From Margaritispora aquatica (Eukaryota; Ascomycota; Leotiomycetes; Helotiales; Discinellaceae), in contig VJWN01000003.1 of assembly GCA_007644065.1 (NCBI GenBank), positions 1,860,001 to 1,924,000 of the forward strand: a stretch of 64,000 nucleotides of DNA. The letters run 5' to 3'. The notes beneath the pieces are model-generated. The model saw nothing but the letters and a program-made list of their open reading frames with translations. It did not search any database and was not told where the DNA came from. Below, in pieces: positions 12,305-22,941 of the stretch (its first letter is position 1; every line of letters begins with the position of its first letter). The translations under genes were made by a program, and so were the position numbers.

Positions 12305-14284
12305 GATTGCGGTATTGTCGAGTTGTCGAGGTGGTAATTGAAATTTGTCGGTATCGTGGATGTCGATTGAAATCTAGAAAATGTTCTGAAAATGTGTGCC
12401 AGCCTCGCTTGGAGCTAGGAGTGGGTCACATGATCATGATGAACCCCACTGTCGAAACGTGAATTTCTAACTTTCTTTTGTTCAACTTGACATTATCAGC
12501 ATTTCAAAGTGTTTTGTCATTCAGTAAAAAGAATCAAATTCTAGAAATCATCACTAATGGTGCTCCTCAATTATCTTGAGGAAAACAACTTGATACTGGC
12601 CAATATAATTCTCTGTATTAAATGCTATTGAGGTCGCCTCTGAATGCAATCATACTTTTGAGAAACGGAGTTATCTGTGCTATACTTCTTTCCGTACTTT
12701 TTTCCAGTCTGCTACAATATTTTTCAATAACAAAAATGCGATTTATACTAGTTGCAGAGACAGCCTTTCTCCTGTCTCTTCTACCGGAACTAGTTTGGAT
12801 AAGGAGATCATATTAGGCCAGCCATTTGCTCCTGTACAATTCTTGCTTTATCACGCATTGTTCTATCATTTTATGTTTTATCTGATAATTTAAGCCAGAG
12901 CATACTTTAGAAGAAAGTCTTGAGTACGTGGGTATCAATCAAACCGAAAATATTTGACATCTTAGATCAAGTGATAGAGCTTGATCAGTCAATTGCACAC
13001 ATACACCAGTGCGTGACTGACTGGATGGACGCTACGTCTTGAAACTCGTGTTATCATTTTTTATCTACCTTTTATTTTTCTATTGAATGTGCCATTGAAT
13101 GTGTACATTCAGAATCTTCTAGCCAGTGCTTTAACATTTCTCAGCCTAAGACTCAGGTTTAGAGACTTGAGGAGGGTCATATAAGAGCTCGTTAGGTTGA
13201 GCACCGTTCGTCAATTTCGGCACACATTGCCATAGCAGGCAATGCAAAGAGAGTAGTCGTGGACGCAATGCCTGTCGCAATTTTCACACAACTCTAAAAT
13301 GGACATGCAATGTAAGAAGCTGTCAGCGGAGTAACTTACTCCTGCCATTGCTAAAATTGGAATGTGATTCCGTACGTCTTCTTAAGGGTCCCAAACCCGG
13401 ATAGGTGTCTTACTGCTGAAATTCATCTTAAACTCCATATTGAGATGCCTGTGTTTCTTGGAGTTTCATTGCGAAATTGCCACAGGCTAAAAATTCATTT
13501 GGACTGCTAGCTAGGAAAGAACATCGAGTTGTTCTTTCCACGTCCCTCCACGACACTACGGCACTAAGGTTCTTGAGAATGTGCTGCAGAAAATTACCTT
13601 GGCTCTTTGACGTACTCATTTGCGTCTCCTTTTCTAAAGAGGTAGACTCATCGCTGAATAAAACTTGGCTTTTTTCGTTGATAGAAATAAAAATCCCAGC
13701 TCACCTCAACTTTTAGAATACTTTCTATTCTCAAAATATCTTTAAGCGAGAGTAACTACATCCTATGCCTACTTTTTAAGCACAATGTCGACTAAGATTC
13801 TGAGACGAGCGGGTTGGAATAAACTCTACAAATTCGTAATCTCTAAATCGGAGCTCATTCTGATCTGATTTAAATAGTTCATAAGCTAAATTGATGGCTC
13901 ATTCGCACAGAAGATAGCCCTTACCACCCAAACTCAAAGTGTCAAAGATCTCTGCTGGAAAATAGTGACAAAAGCCAAGGACATTTACGACAAAGACGAT
14001 TATAGGGAAGCTGTTATCGAGTTCGTGCTAAGAACAGTGCTGCTGTGGAGTACCAACCAGTCGACACTGCGCCGTGGCTGCAAGTAAACAGATTAGTGGG
14101 CCATGAATCATCATTCCAAGCAAAGTTCGTAATGCTTGATCGTGGAAAGGGACATCCATCTAAAAGGTATAAAACTCCACCACCCATGCCACAAGCCAAA
14201 ATAACAGAGCCTCCGAATCTTCGAAAGACATTCGTCAAAATCTCATCTCAGCTGTCTCACACTCGTCTATACTCTTCTCTCACA
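12305..14284. other. Gene-poor AT-rich region
   Basis: About 2 kb downstream of the eS17 promoter holds no frame I can support. A short hydrophobic start (MRFILVAETAFLLSLL) at 12736 resembles a signal peptide. It ends after 26 codons and has no recognisable continuation. Confidence 0.45.
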
Positions 14285-14561
14285 ATGAAAGTCCCATTAT
14301 CAAATTTGACCTCTCTCGCCGTAACATTGGCGCTTCTCGGTTGTGTAAATACCGAGCGAGCAACACTCGTAACTGCAGACTGAGAGAAGCCAGCGACCTC
14401 CCGATGATGACGACTTTCATGATGTCCATGCTCACGAACAGGATCAACCGAGTATCTGATAGAGGTCTGTCGTCTCTCGTGGTGGCATCGAGTGCAAGTT
14501 GTTCTCGTTTCAGAGTGGCCCCTGTGAAAGCGCGCGCCGCAAGTAGTGCATGTACGTGAGA
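14285..14561 (+). pseudogene. Possible decayed small secreted protein
   Basis: A TATA-like element (GGTATAAAAC, about 14166) and a CT-rich leader ending CACAATG precede an ATG at 14285. The first residues, MKVPLSNLTSLAVTLALLGC, look like a signal peptide, but the frame stops at 14381. Coding-like sequence continues in another frame (PPDDDDFHDVHAHEQDQPS, about 14397-14454). After TGA and TAG it resumes with several Cys codons (GGIECKLFSF, SGPCESARRK), then another TAG. No intron of normal length restores the frame. I read it as a decayed Cys-containing secreted protein; chance resemblance cannot be excluded. Confidence 0.3.
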
Positions 14562-15278
14562 CCCTGCAGTGGAATTAGACAACAAATATCAAACATGATC
14601 TAATGAATACACTGAGACTCACGTTGTGGTTTGAATCCGAGTTCTATACGACGTGTCTCTCACGAGTGCATTCTGCACCCGATTTTGTTCACATTCATAG
14701 CACCGACATCGAGGCTGCTCGTATGGCAGCAATTGGCTGTTATACAGGGTATTTTCCACCGTATATCTGGGGTCGTATCGGACGAGCGACATGGTATCTC
14801 TTATCCGGTAGTTTTATTTTCGTAAGGATCTATGAGGCGGAACGCAGTATTGGTGGATGTTTTAAAGGAGTCGAAATCAACAATGAGAAGAAATCGCGGC
14901 AGGCACTTATGTGCCGGTTTCGAGCTTCATGCAGCACGAGGCAGGCAGCAACAGGGCGGTGTTGTTTTGGTTGCGGTGTACTGAGCTGATGGTTGCACGA
15001 TGTGTTTGTTGTCAACAATTTTGTGGCTTTGAGGCTGCGGCTCGACCAATCCTGAGGCTTAGATATCGTCTAGTAGAACATGGTATCATGTGGGACAGAT
15101 TGTCATTGGGTTCGTACCACAACTGAGATGCATAGAACATTCGAAACAATTGCAGTCGAGGGAGGTGCAGGCAGGCTATGAGAGAATGAGAGAACTTGAA
15201 CTTTGAATGGGAAATCAATCAAGTCTCGCTTCTTTCTCGCTAATCACTTGTCTCCTACACCCCCATTATCGTAATAGC

Positions 15279-15665
15279 CTAGTTCCCCGCGATTCGCGAA
15301 CAGATAGCATTGACAAATGATTGCTTAGCCGTCGGCTTCAAAGCATACGTCTCTTCATAAGACATTTTCGCGTTTCTAACCTCAATTTCAAGCTTCCTGC
15401 TTTTCGTATAGGTCTCATTCTCCGCAGAGTCGCCGTCCCACCAACTACTTATGCCTCCTCCCGTCTTCTTGGTTGTCGAATGGTTTTCTGGGAAGGCGCA
15501 TTCAAGGCTACAATGGTTCAACGAGCGGTCGGATGCAATGAAGTTCTTCTTGCATTGTTTGCATGTTTTCGAAATTTTGGGCGTGCAAGCGTCGCAGAGC
15601 CCATCGAAGGCGATTTTCGGGAGAGTTTTATTGCACTTTCGGCAAGGCCTTTGATGGATTAGCAT
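15279..15665 (-). CDS. Small Cys-rich protein with paired CxxC motifs, unknown function
   Basis: I do not recognise this protein. The single frame encodes 128 residues from the ATG at 15665 (MLIHQRPCRKCNKTLP). The first half has four paired or spaced Cys sites: CRKC, CDAC, CKQC and CSLEC. Their spacing is like a double zinc ribbon, close to the start as in fungal orphan zinc proteins. The second half is charged and helical and ends SFVNAICSRIAGN. There is no signal peptide. The frame could extend upstream through a GTG codon, but the Cys pattern starts right after the ATG. Amino-acid composition supports coding; there is no neighbour that suggests a role. Confidence 0.5.
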   Translation of the reverse strand: MLIHQRPCRKCNKTLPKIAFDGLCDACTPKISKTCKQCKKNFIASDRSLNHCSLECAFPENHSTTKKTGGGISSWWDGDSAENETYTKSRKLEIEVRNAKMSYEETYALKPTAKQSFVNAICSRIAGN

Positions 15666-15755
15666 CGTGTGTTTGGATATTCTCACTAGAGACTACGTAC
15701 ATGCTTGATATTGAAGCTGGAGAATAACAGGTCTTAGAATAGTGTCTCAAAATGT

Positions 15756-16028
15756 CTAGGCGATCAAGTCTCCAACAAAGTTATCTGCTTTGTGAGTGAA
15801 AACAATATCCGATCCTTGAACTGAAACTGCCTCAAGTGCGAGGAAGACCTCAATTATACCAGAGCTGCAGAAGAGGCTGTAGGATTCGGCACTTGGCCAA
15901 GGAGACGCCTCTATGCAACACAGCATTTGCCAATGTGGGTCGGACGAATCGTCAATCAGCAAGATTCGAGGAGAGCGGGAGCTGAGAACTAAACACCAAT
16001 GAGGTAGTTCATATCGCTTTATCTCTTT
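15756..16028 (-). pseudogene. Orphan coding-like fragment without a start
   Basis: An open stretch of about 90 codons on the minus strand reads KRYELPHWCLVLSSRSPR, then LLIDDSSDPHWQM, and ends DNFVGDLIA before a stop at 15756. Its composition is protein-like. The frame is closed by TAA just upstream and has no ATG at the beginning. It could be an exon of an unrecognised gene or a remnant. Confidence 0.25.
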
Positions 16029-16683
16029 CTCTTATCACATTGCTATACGGCAAAGTTTGCGTAGAATTGAAGCCACAATGATTGAAATCGTCATTGGGAA
16101 ATTGAACTCTCATTTATGAGTGACTGTACAAGAAAGTGATAATAAAGGGAGATGAAGGTGATTGGAGATTGATGAAGACAATGAGACCGTGATGAGTTAA
16201 ACTTTGGATGATCACTACCAGTGGTGAGACGCGACTCGTGATGGACGGAAGTTACATTATTCAGATTGCTTCTGAAAGTAGTTTTTGGAGTAATTCAATT
16301 GTAATATAGTTGATCTTACAAGATGGAAAACGAAGACTAATTAGGGATTCATCGTAAATTTGTCTTTGCAAGATTCGCGAAGGAAAAAGGGATTAAGCGA
16401 GAAAGAAAGAATAAACATAGGTAATGTCAAGCCAAAATAATCGAGATGAATAGTCCCTCCATAGTAGTTCATCCTTCACAGCAGTCTTCGATCTTTACTT
16501 GGTTATTTGTCTCCTTGTCAGCCTCGACTTCTCCATATTCGCCGAACCTCCCGAATCTCGTGCTCATTTTCACGACTTACTGGTTGTTCTCGAGACATTA
16601 TGAGAATCATCCGAGGTCTCGGAATCCCCGAAATGCATAATCATCTTTCTTTGACTCAACCCGAATCCTTCACCTCGCTTGCT

Positions 16684-17060
16684 TCACTTCCACAACGCAT
16701 TATCGGGAATCGTATCCGTCTTCGCCCCTAGCATAAATCCTAGAGTAGCAAAGACAAGAGACTCGGGAAAATCACTCCTCTCAGGTATCGCCATAATCAG
16801 TTCCATCATCTTGGAGCTTTCTGGCTTCTGATTGCGCGTGCTGGCTTGCTGATGCTAGTAAGTCTTACAACCGGGACAGGCAAAACCACGTGTCAGCTAT
16901 CTGTTCAAACCACTGCTGGCCAATATTCAAAATGCTCCGACCAAGCTTGGTCCATAGCAGCTAACGTGATGTCGTTGTTAAGGAAGCTGCCGAGGAGCTC
17001 ATTGAGTCTCAAAAGTATCAACAACCTTGAATGTCTGACTTCTGTTGATAATTTTCAAAA
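16684..17060 (-). pseudogene. Decayed gene fragment, unknown family
   Basis: Two coding-like blocks on the minus strand lie in different frames. The upstream block reads LRLNELLGSFLNNDITLAAM then DQAWSEHFEYWPAVV and stops. After a short non-coding stretch a second block reads PESSKMMELIMAIPERSDFP then LGFMLGAKTDTIPDNALWK and stops at 16684. The spacing suggests a former single gene with an intron or indel between the blocks and an internal stop. I do not recognise the family. Confidence 0.3.
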
Positions 17061-18031
17061 CAAAGCAATCCTCGTCGGATAGGTGTTAACACCATCGGAC
17101 GGCTATATCAACCAAGTCCATTGAAGTGGGATCGATCTATCCTCCTGCCATGACGAAAATGTCATGATAGAAAACAAAATTCTCAGAACTTACACCACAG
17201 TACCCAAGTTGCAACTTATGATCTTATGCTGAAGTCAGGTCTCTTGACTGGAATCCACATGTTCGTTTAAGATGGACGGGATGGAAGCATACGTCAATGA
17301 TTTATGTTTGCACGTGCGACAATTATCTATAGCCAGAGAAGCATACTCTCAACACTGCTTGACAGTAAGATTAACATCATTGTCAGCTTGCAAGCAATTG
17401 AAAGGGTATTTGGTGAGTGGGCAACATCTTGATGCTAGCATTTTCATACTCGTGACCAGGCTTTAAGATGGACATGTTAAAGCACAGCTTCGGTAGCAAG
17501 ATGGCATTTATTTACAATCACGGTGAGCCGAAAAGAGCCCATAGATCTTGTAGTAGTTGTTTGAGTATCAGTATATTTGCTGCTAGCGAAATCAGTACTT
17601 TTAGACTCGGAGAGGAGTTTGCTGATTCAGTGTTAAGGACCAGGCTGTTGGTAGACGGTACTTGAGTGAGCAATAAGCAAGTATCAAAAGGGCATTTCTA
17701 GTATAACAGACCAGAATTACCTCTCTGATGGAAGTATATCCGGCATCTCGAAAAAAAGAAATGTGAAATTGAAACCCAGCCCCTTTACATTTGGAGAACG
17801 TCAACGGTGAGACACAACGAGCCGAGGCAGGGTGTTGAAATAAAGTTCGAGCTACTATAAATACTCCGGTTCCATTTGGTCACCACATATGTATCACAGC
17901 AACAAACTTTAAAAACTCCGTTCTCATAATTATCTTCATCAATTGGGTATCATACAGTATTATATATCGTGTACTCCATCTGCCATATATCCAACCGATC
18001 TATCCCATTGTGTCCAAGCCAAAACCGAAGC
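17061..18031. other. Gene-poor region
   Basis: About 970 bases precede the 3' end of the glycosyltransferase gene. There is a TATA-like CTATAAATAC near 17854 on the plus strand but no supported reading frame behind it. Confidence 0.4.
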
Positions 18032-19336
18032 CTATGCTGGAAGAGGATCCTTCCAGTCAAACACTGTCCTCGTTACCTCAAACCCAGGAATATCGCATTT
18101 TGTTAGTCCGTCCGTCACGCCTCTCCTAGTCAGATCTCGAATGCACTTCCAGAACGATGTGTCGAATCGGAAATCATAATCCTCCTCCTTGACCTTCCAC
18201 GGCTTGGGCGCCGCTGTGAAATGGATGCTCCGCCATGGCACAATATTAGCATCCGAGCAGTCGTAATTTTTCGGCCAAATTGAATTATGTATTGGCATCA
18301 TCCGACATTGGAATTCGGATCGTAAAGCAGGATGGCCGGTGCCGGTGCCGCAGATACAATTGAGCAGCTCCTGCTCAGACTGTCCCCAATGACCACTCAT
18401 ACAAGATGCGCCTTGGTCGTAAAGCAACTCGGTCGCAACAATATGGAAATATCGAGAGGGACGCAGGAGTACCATGCCTCCATTGAGCTTCGCGCGATCG
18501 TGGCAGTTCAGGTACTGATCTGCTGGTGCAGAAATCGTTATATCTGCAGGCATCTCCTGGAAGATTTTGTGCAGATCTCTGATGATGACTGAGTCTGCGT
18601 CAAGAATGAGGATACGCGGGTAAAGGTCCAAACCCCAGGAATGGACTTTGTTCAGAGCCGTCGTCCATGTCGCCAATCCAGCGGACATGAAAGAGGGTAG
18701 CTCAATCGTAGTCAAGGCTTGCCATCGCACAGGAACAATCTTATTGTATTCTGGTATTTCATTGATGAGAGCGCAGTCGATGACTTGAGTGAAGGGGTTG
18801 TTTCGCGGCGTCCATTTATACATTTCCTCAATAGTCTTCAAATCGGGATCCGTGTAGGTGAAATGCACGCACACTTTGCCCTTCAACGCCTGGGGTTGAT
18901 TCAAAACATTCCGCACAATGGAACCGTAGAGTCCCAGAGCACCTGTGCAATGGGCATCTGGCGTCACATGAATCACAATTGGATATTCACAACCAGGAAC
19001 GCTTGATGTCGCAGCCACGGGCAAGCTTGGGCGAACATGTACATGTTGTCCAGGGTTGCCTCTACCCTTCTCTGACTCTGGTGTCGCTGGAGCTCTGTTG
19101 GGTACTGGTGTTGACTGGTCGTCTGGTCCTAGTCCTTGGTGCCAAAGTCCAGTTATCCTTGGGGTGAAAGTGGCATTTGGTGATGTTAGGAAGTGGGCCG
19201 ATGTTAGAAGTACAACCAAAATAATGAACAGCAAACCAAATTGCAGTCGTCGTGGACTTGGGTTGGTTTTAGCGTAGCTTCGTGAAAATTCCAGCACCTG
19301 ACTGAAGTACGTTTCAAACCGCATTTTGACAGCCAC
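18032..19336 (-). CDS. GT8-like type II membrane glycosyltransferase
   Basis: Probable Golgi or ER glycosyltransferase using a nucleotide sugar. The single exon encodes 434 residues. There is a short cytosolic tail, one hydrophobic anchor at about 32-50 (LQFGLLFIILVVLLTSAHFL) and a Pro/Ser-rich stem to about 110. The catalytic domain has a DxD metal and nucleotide-binding motif, ILILDADSVI (Asp246-Asp248). It also has NGGMVLLRPS at about 285 and IHFTAAPKPW near the C-terminus, the order seen in glycogenin-like GT8 enzymes. The exact donor and acceptor cannot be read. The start could also be Met5. The gene is divergent from a transporter of the nucleotide-sugar/triose-phosphate type, which fits a shared role in lumenal glycosylation. 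Confidence 0.8.
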   Translation of the reverse strand: MAVKMRFETYFSQVLEFSRSYAKTNPSPRRLQFGLLFIILVVLLTSAHFLTSPNATFTPRITGLWHQGLGPDDQSTPVPNRAPATPESEKGRGNPGQHVHVRPSLPVAATSSVPGCEYPIVIHVTPDAHCTGALGLYGSIVRNVLNQPQALKGKVCVHFTYTDPDLKTIEEMYKWTPRNNPFTQVIDCALINEIPEYNKIVPVRWQALTTIELPSFMSAGLATWTTALNKVHSWGLDLYPRILILDADSVIIRDLHKIFQEMPADITISAPADQYLNCHDRAKLNGGMVLLRPSRYFHIVATELLYDQGASCMSGHWGQSEQELLNCICGTGTGHPALRSEFQCRMMPIHNSIWPKNYDCSDANIVPWRSIHFTAAPKPWKVKEEDYDFRFDTSFWKCIRDLTRRGVTDGLTKCDIPGFEVTRTVFDWKDPLPA

Positions 19337-20109
19337 TGTCGCAAAACGTAAAACAGAAAGAGAACAAAAAAAGCATCAGTTCACTCCGGATGGCATCATC
19401 GCGGATACATATATGATTCATCCAAAATCCAATTCGTATTTCTGGCGTTCATGGATGCTGGCTCCCCTTTCAACATGAGTGCGATACGAGTAAGTACGGT
19501 AAGATAGCATGCACCTGTATAGCACATTCTTCTACATGGTGGAAATGGTGTACCCTCAAGCACTGGGGTTGAAGGGATTAAGAACGACATCGTATGTTTT
19601 GCTTGCAGCGCGAAGTTGCATTGTGCTGATTTCTGTCTGTTCGTTTAAGATTGCTGTCGAAGGTGAGTTGCAAGCTGTGACTGGACCACCATGTGGTAAA
19701 GCGTGAGAGGCTTCTAATTTTCCCTCCCCCCCACAATTAAGTTTATTTGACGGGTCTTGCTGGGTATCGCTGCTTTGAATGGCGAGATACCCTGCTCGAC
19801 CTGATTACACAGACTAAAAGTTGGTCTTTTATCCTAGCTCGAGTGGGTATGGTAGGGTCACTGTCACCGTTATGTCAGGGGTTAAGCTTAATTGAGACAG
19901 GCATTTCTTCCAATCACTGATGCCAAGCTTGGAATTCAAGCGAATACGGCTTGTCAAAATGTGGGCACTGTGAGTTTTCCGTCCATAGCCTGCCCACTTC
20001 AGGGGGCTCTATAAGCCGCTTGTCAGCCTTGGATAGTTGCAGAGATGGGATCCAGATTCAGATCATCAACATCTTCTGCTCAAGGACTTATTCTGGAATT
20101 ACATTCGCT
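19337..20109. promoter_or_regulatory. Shared upstream region of the divergent glycosyltransferase and transporter genes
   Basis: These 773 bases separate two divergent starts and should carry both promoters. I see a C run near 19730 but no clear TATA box and no third gene. Confidence 0.4.
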
Positions 20110-21353
20110 ATGCTTCCAACAACCGTGAACCCAACGGAAAAGACGCCATGGCATCCGGCATTCTTTGTAGTGTATGTCATGGTGATCCTCAATATATTAT
20201 CACATGCTGACTTGATTTAGGGCTTGGATGAGTCTGAGTTCTCTTACGATCTTGTTCAACAAGTATCTACTGTCGAACCTCGAGTTTCGTGAGTTCAAAA
20301 TCTATTCTTGCAATGATGACCGGCTGATAAAATAGGTTTTCGTAAGTGTGATTCCAGAACATCAATACCTGTGCTAACCATACAGCCGCGATTCTGACAT
20401 GTTGGCATCTACTCTTCTCAACCGTGGCCACACAGATCATGGCGAGAACGACAACACTCCTCGATAGCCGTAAAGATGTCAAGATGACTGGTCGGGTTTA
20501 TCTGAGAACCATTGTGCCAATTGGTGTCCTGTACAGTGCGAGCCTGGTTTGCAGTAATCAGGTGTACCTATACTTGAGCGTAGCCTTCATCCAAATGCTC
20601 AAGGTATGAACTTATTCCCCATGAGGAATAAATGCTGATTCAGCCAGGCTGCTGCTCCAGCTGCGGTACTTCTCACTTCTTGGCTGTTCCGGGTAGCAAC
20701 ACCAAACCTCGCTGTTTCGATCAATGTGACAGTCATCGTTCTCGGTATTGCACTTGCGTCTTATTGCGAGATTGAGTTTGTTTGGATTGGATTCTTCTTC
20801 CAAGCTGGTGGTATATTTGCCGAAGCTATCCGTCTCATCATGATCCAGATCTTGCTGAGCGACGAGGGGCAAAACCTTGATCCACTGGTGTCGTTGTACT
20901 ACTACGCGCCCGTTTGCGCGATAATGAACTTCTTTGTTGCCTGTGTGACCGAGGCACCGTCTTTCACGATGGATGCCTTTTGGAGAGTGGGGGTTGTAAT
21001 TTTCCTGGCAAATGCTTCGGTGGCATTTGCTTTGAATGTGGCTTCGGTGTTCCTGGTATGTTGCCTCTTCATTTGAAAGATTGAGCTTATAATTATAGAT
21101 TGGGAAAACGTCTGGGTTGGTCATGACTCTGTGTGGTGTGTTTAAAAACATCATTCTTGTCGGGGCATCGATCTTGATCTGGGGTACGCTCGTGACAGGA
21201 CTTCAGTTCATCGGGTACGGTATCGCATTGCTTGGGTTGATTTACTATGGTGTTGGGTTTGAGGGGATCATGGCCTATTATTCTGGATTAAAGGACTTCA
21301 TTATGGGAGTTTGGAAGAGTGGTGCAAAATACTCCCCGTTGGCGTCGAGCTGA
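20110..21353 (+). CDS. Triose-phosphate/nucleotide-sugar transporter family (DMT) membrane protein
   Basis: Predicted carrier with about 10 membrane helices in the Golgi or ER. Exons are 20110-20171, 20221-20288, 20336-20341, 20386-20603, 20648-21055 and 21099-21353, giving 338 residues. Diagnostic stretches are [55 protein letters not shown] and [16 protein letters not shown], in the order of the TPT/DUF250 family. The third exon is only 6 nt (GTTTTC). With it the junction reads [14 protein letters not shown], matching the family's FRYP-like segment; without it two residues are lost but frame is kept. The substrate cannot be deduced. The divergent glycosyltransferase suggests a nucleotide sugar. 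Confidence 0.88.
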
Positions 21354-21868
21354 GGAGTGTATGTTTTGTATGTTAGGCTAAGTATCCCTGATTACAGAAA
21401 TAAATAGTTCAAGTTGGTCGGTTTGGAGCCCTCCTCAAGTCCACCCACGAGATTCGGGAAGTCAAATGACCAGATTCGTAGTTGTGGTAGGCATATTGCG
21501 CATCGATGACAAACTAGTTGCTGCAAGTGTAGCGATTTAAGTGGATAGCTTACTCAATTTCTGTTTGTGTGTCATTGTAATCACATTGCGTCCTTATGAT
21601 GTCAAGTGTTTTCTATATACATTTTCTTTTACACTCCCGGATACACTAGTTTCTCGGGGTATGGTTTTGTTGGTGGAATGAAACAGCACATTAGGAACAA
21701 CAAGATGGAGTTTCATTCTGTTATGGTGTTAGTCTATATGCACATCAAAATCTAGATGGGTGTTTTATTTCTCAACCTCCCGATCATGAGAGATTGCACC
21801 CAAGCACAAGCTTGCAAGCTCGTCATATGAACAAAGCTCAAAACGACGTTAGCATGTCGAATCTCCAT
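21354..21868. other. Intergenic region
   Basis: The 515 bases after the transporter gene hold its 3' end and then the 3' end of the damaged minus-strand gene. Nothing else is recognised. Confidence 0.4.
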
Positions 21869-22934
21869 CTAGAACCACCTCTGATCAAACACCAATTGCC
21901 CTTCAGCAAATACTCTAACCGCTGGCAAGAAAAAAGGGACTGGGGTTGCTCGACTTTGAATAGTCATCATACCAAGCCAAGGTTGAGTGACTAGCCGTAT
22001 AGTTCGATTTTGTATTGGTCGCCACTGTAGTTGACCTTCTCCTATGTCTATTGGGTTCCACGAGTATATTCCTTCATCGGCATCATAGAAACGTAGTCTG
22101 GGAATCAAGCCAGGCCTGGAAAAGATGCTCCTGAGGGCAGTGGTAATCTGATAGATTCGATTCGTATATAGCGCACCGGGGAAAAGAACGGGCGTAGGTG
22201 GCAAGTAGGGCGTACCAGCAGTCCAAGTGTGATCCCGGGGTGTCATAATTACAACCTCCAAAAATTGACTATCGCCAGGATCGAAAGGATCAAATCCGAG
22301 TACGATCGGTAAATTTCCCAATCCGTAATAATCTTCGGCTCCAGAGCGGAGGAAGTTTAGGACTTTCGTCTGAAAATCCTGTGGTGGGGTCTGGTCTGGA
22401 ATTAAGAACGGTTGCTAGAAATGACCTGTCCAAGCCCTATGCTCACTTATAACGGCAACAATAGTACAACCCCACACAGGCCCTCCACCAGTAATCACGT
22501 TACCGCCTGGGTTGTTTCTAAAGTCCATGAAGCTCGAGGAAGCAAGCTCTTGTTGGGAATACGATCGCGTTACGCCATGATTTGAGCCGTACCACCAAGC
22601 GAGGTTCTTCGCTTGTATCCACCACTCAGCGTTGCTAAGACCGGAGTTGGCAGGTGTGTTGAAGTCCTGTGCAAGTGTTAAGGTTCCCGTGTTGTAGTTG
22701 CTCGGCGTCATGTCATTTGAAGAGACGCCATCACTCGCTTTACAAGTGCTGAGGTTGTGTCTGGACGAGCAACTGGACATAGGCACCATCATTGCCACAG
22801 GTCTTAACCGAACACATCGGCTGGATGACGGTGACGGCCTTGACTGGGTACAGCCGCTGAGCAATGTGGGCGACAACATCGACAGGGCTGCGGACTTCAT
22901 CTAGAAGCGATTCGAAAGTCGGTAAAGTCTCCAT
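21869..22934 (-). pseudogene. Damaged gene for an unrecognised fungal protein
   Basis: Three coding-like blocks line up on the minus strand. Block 1 (from an ATG at 22934, METLPTFESLLDEVRSPVDV) runs to NDGAYVQ near 22775. Block 2 is shifted by one base and includes TLTLAQDFNTPANSGLSNAE, NLAWWYGSNHGVTRSYS and NPGGNVITGGGPVWG, down to 22447. Block 3 follows a 51-nt intron (22446-22396) and runs from TPPQDFQTKVLNFLRSGAED to FAEGQLVFDQRWF at the stop at 21869. The composition is clearly protein-like, but I do not know the family. The one-base shift near 22750-22775 has no fitting intron. The open frame also continues upstream of the ATG to abut the LysM gene, so the original 5' end looks lost. 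A sequencing error at the shift is possible. Confidence 0.55.
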
Positions 22935-22941
22935 TGGGTAG

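Noticed and set aside
16846..17082. Plus-strand frame with TTGTGKTT, resembling a P-loop
   Set aside because: It is antisense to the decayed gene fragment, lacks any other ATPase motif and has poor composition outside the motif.
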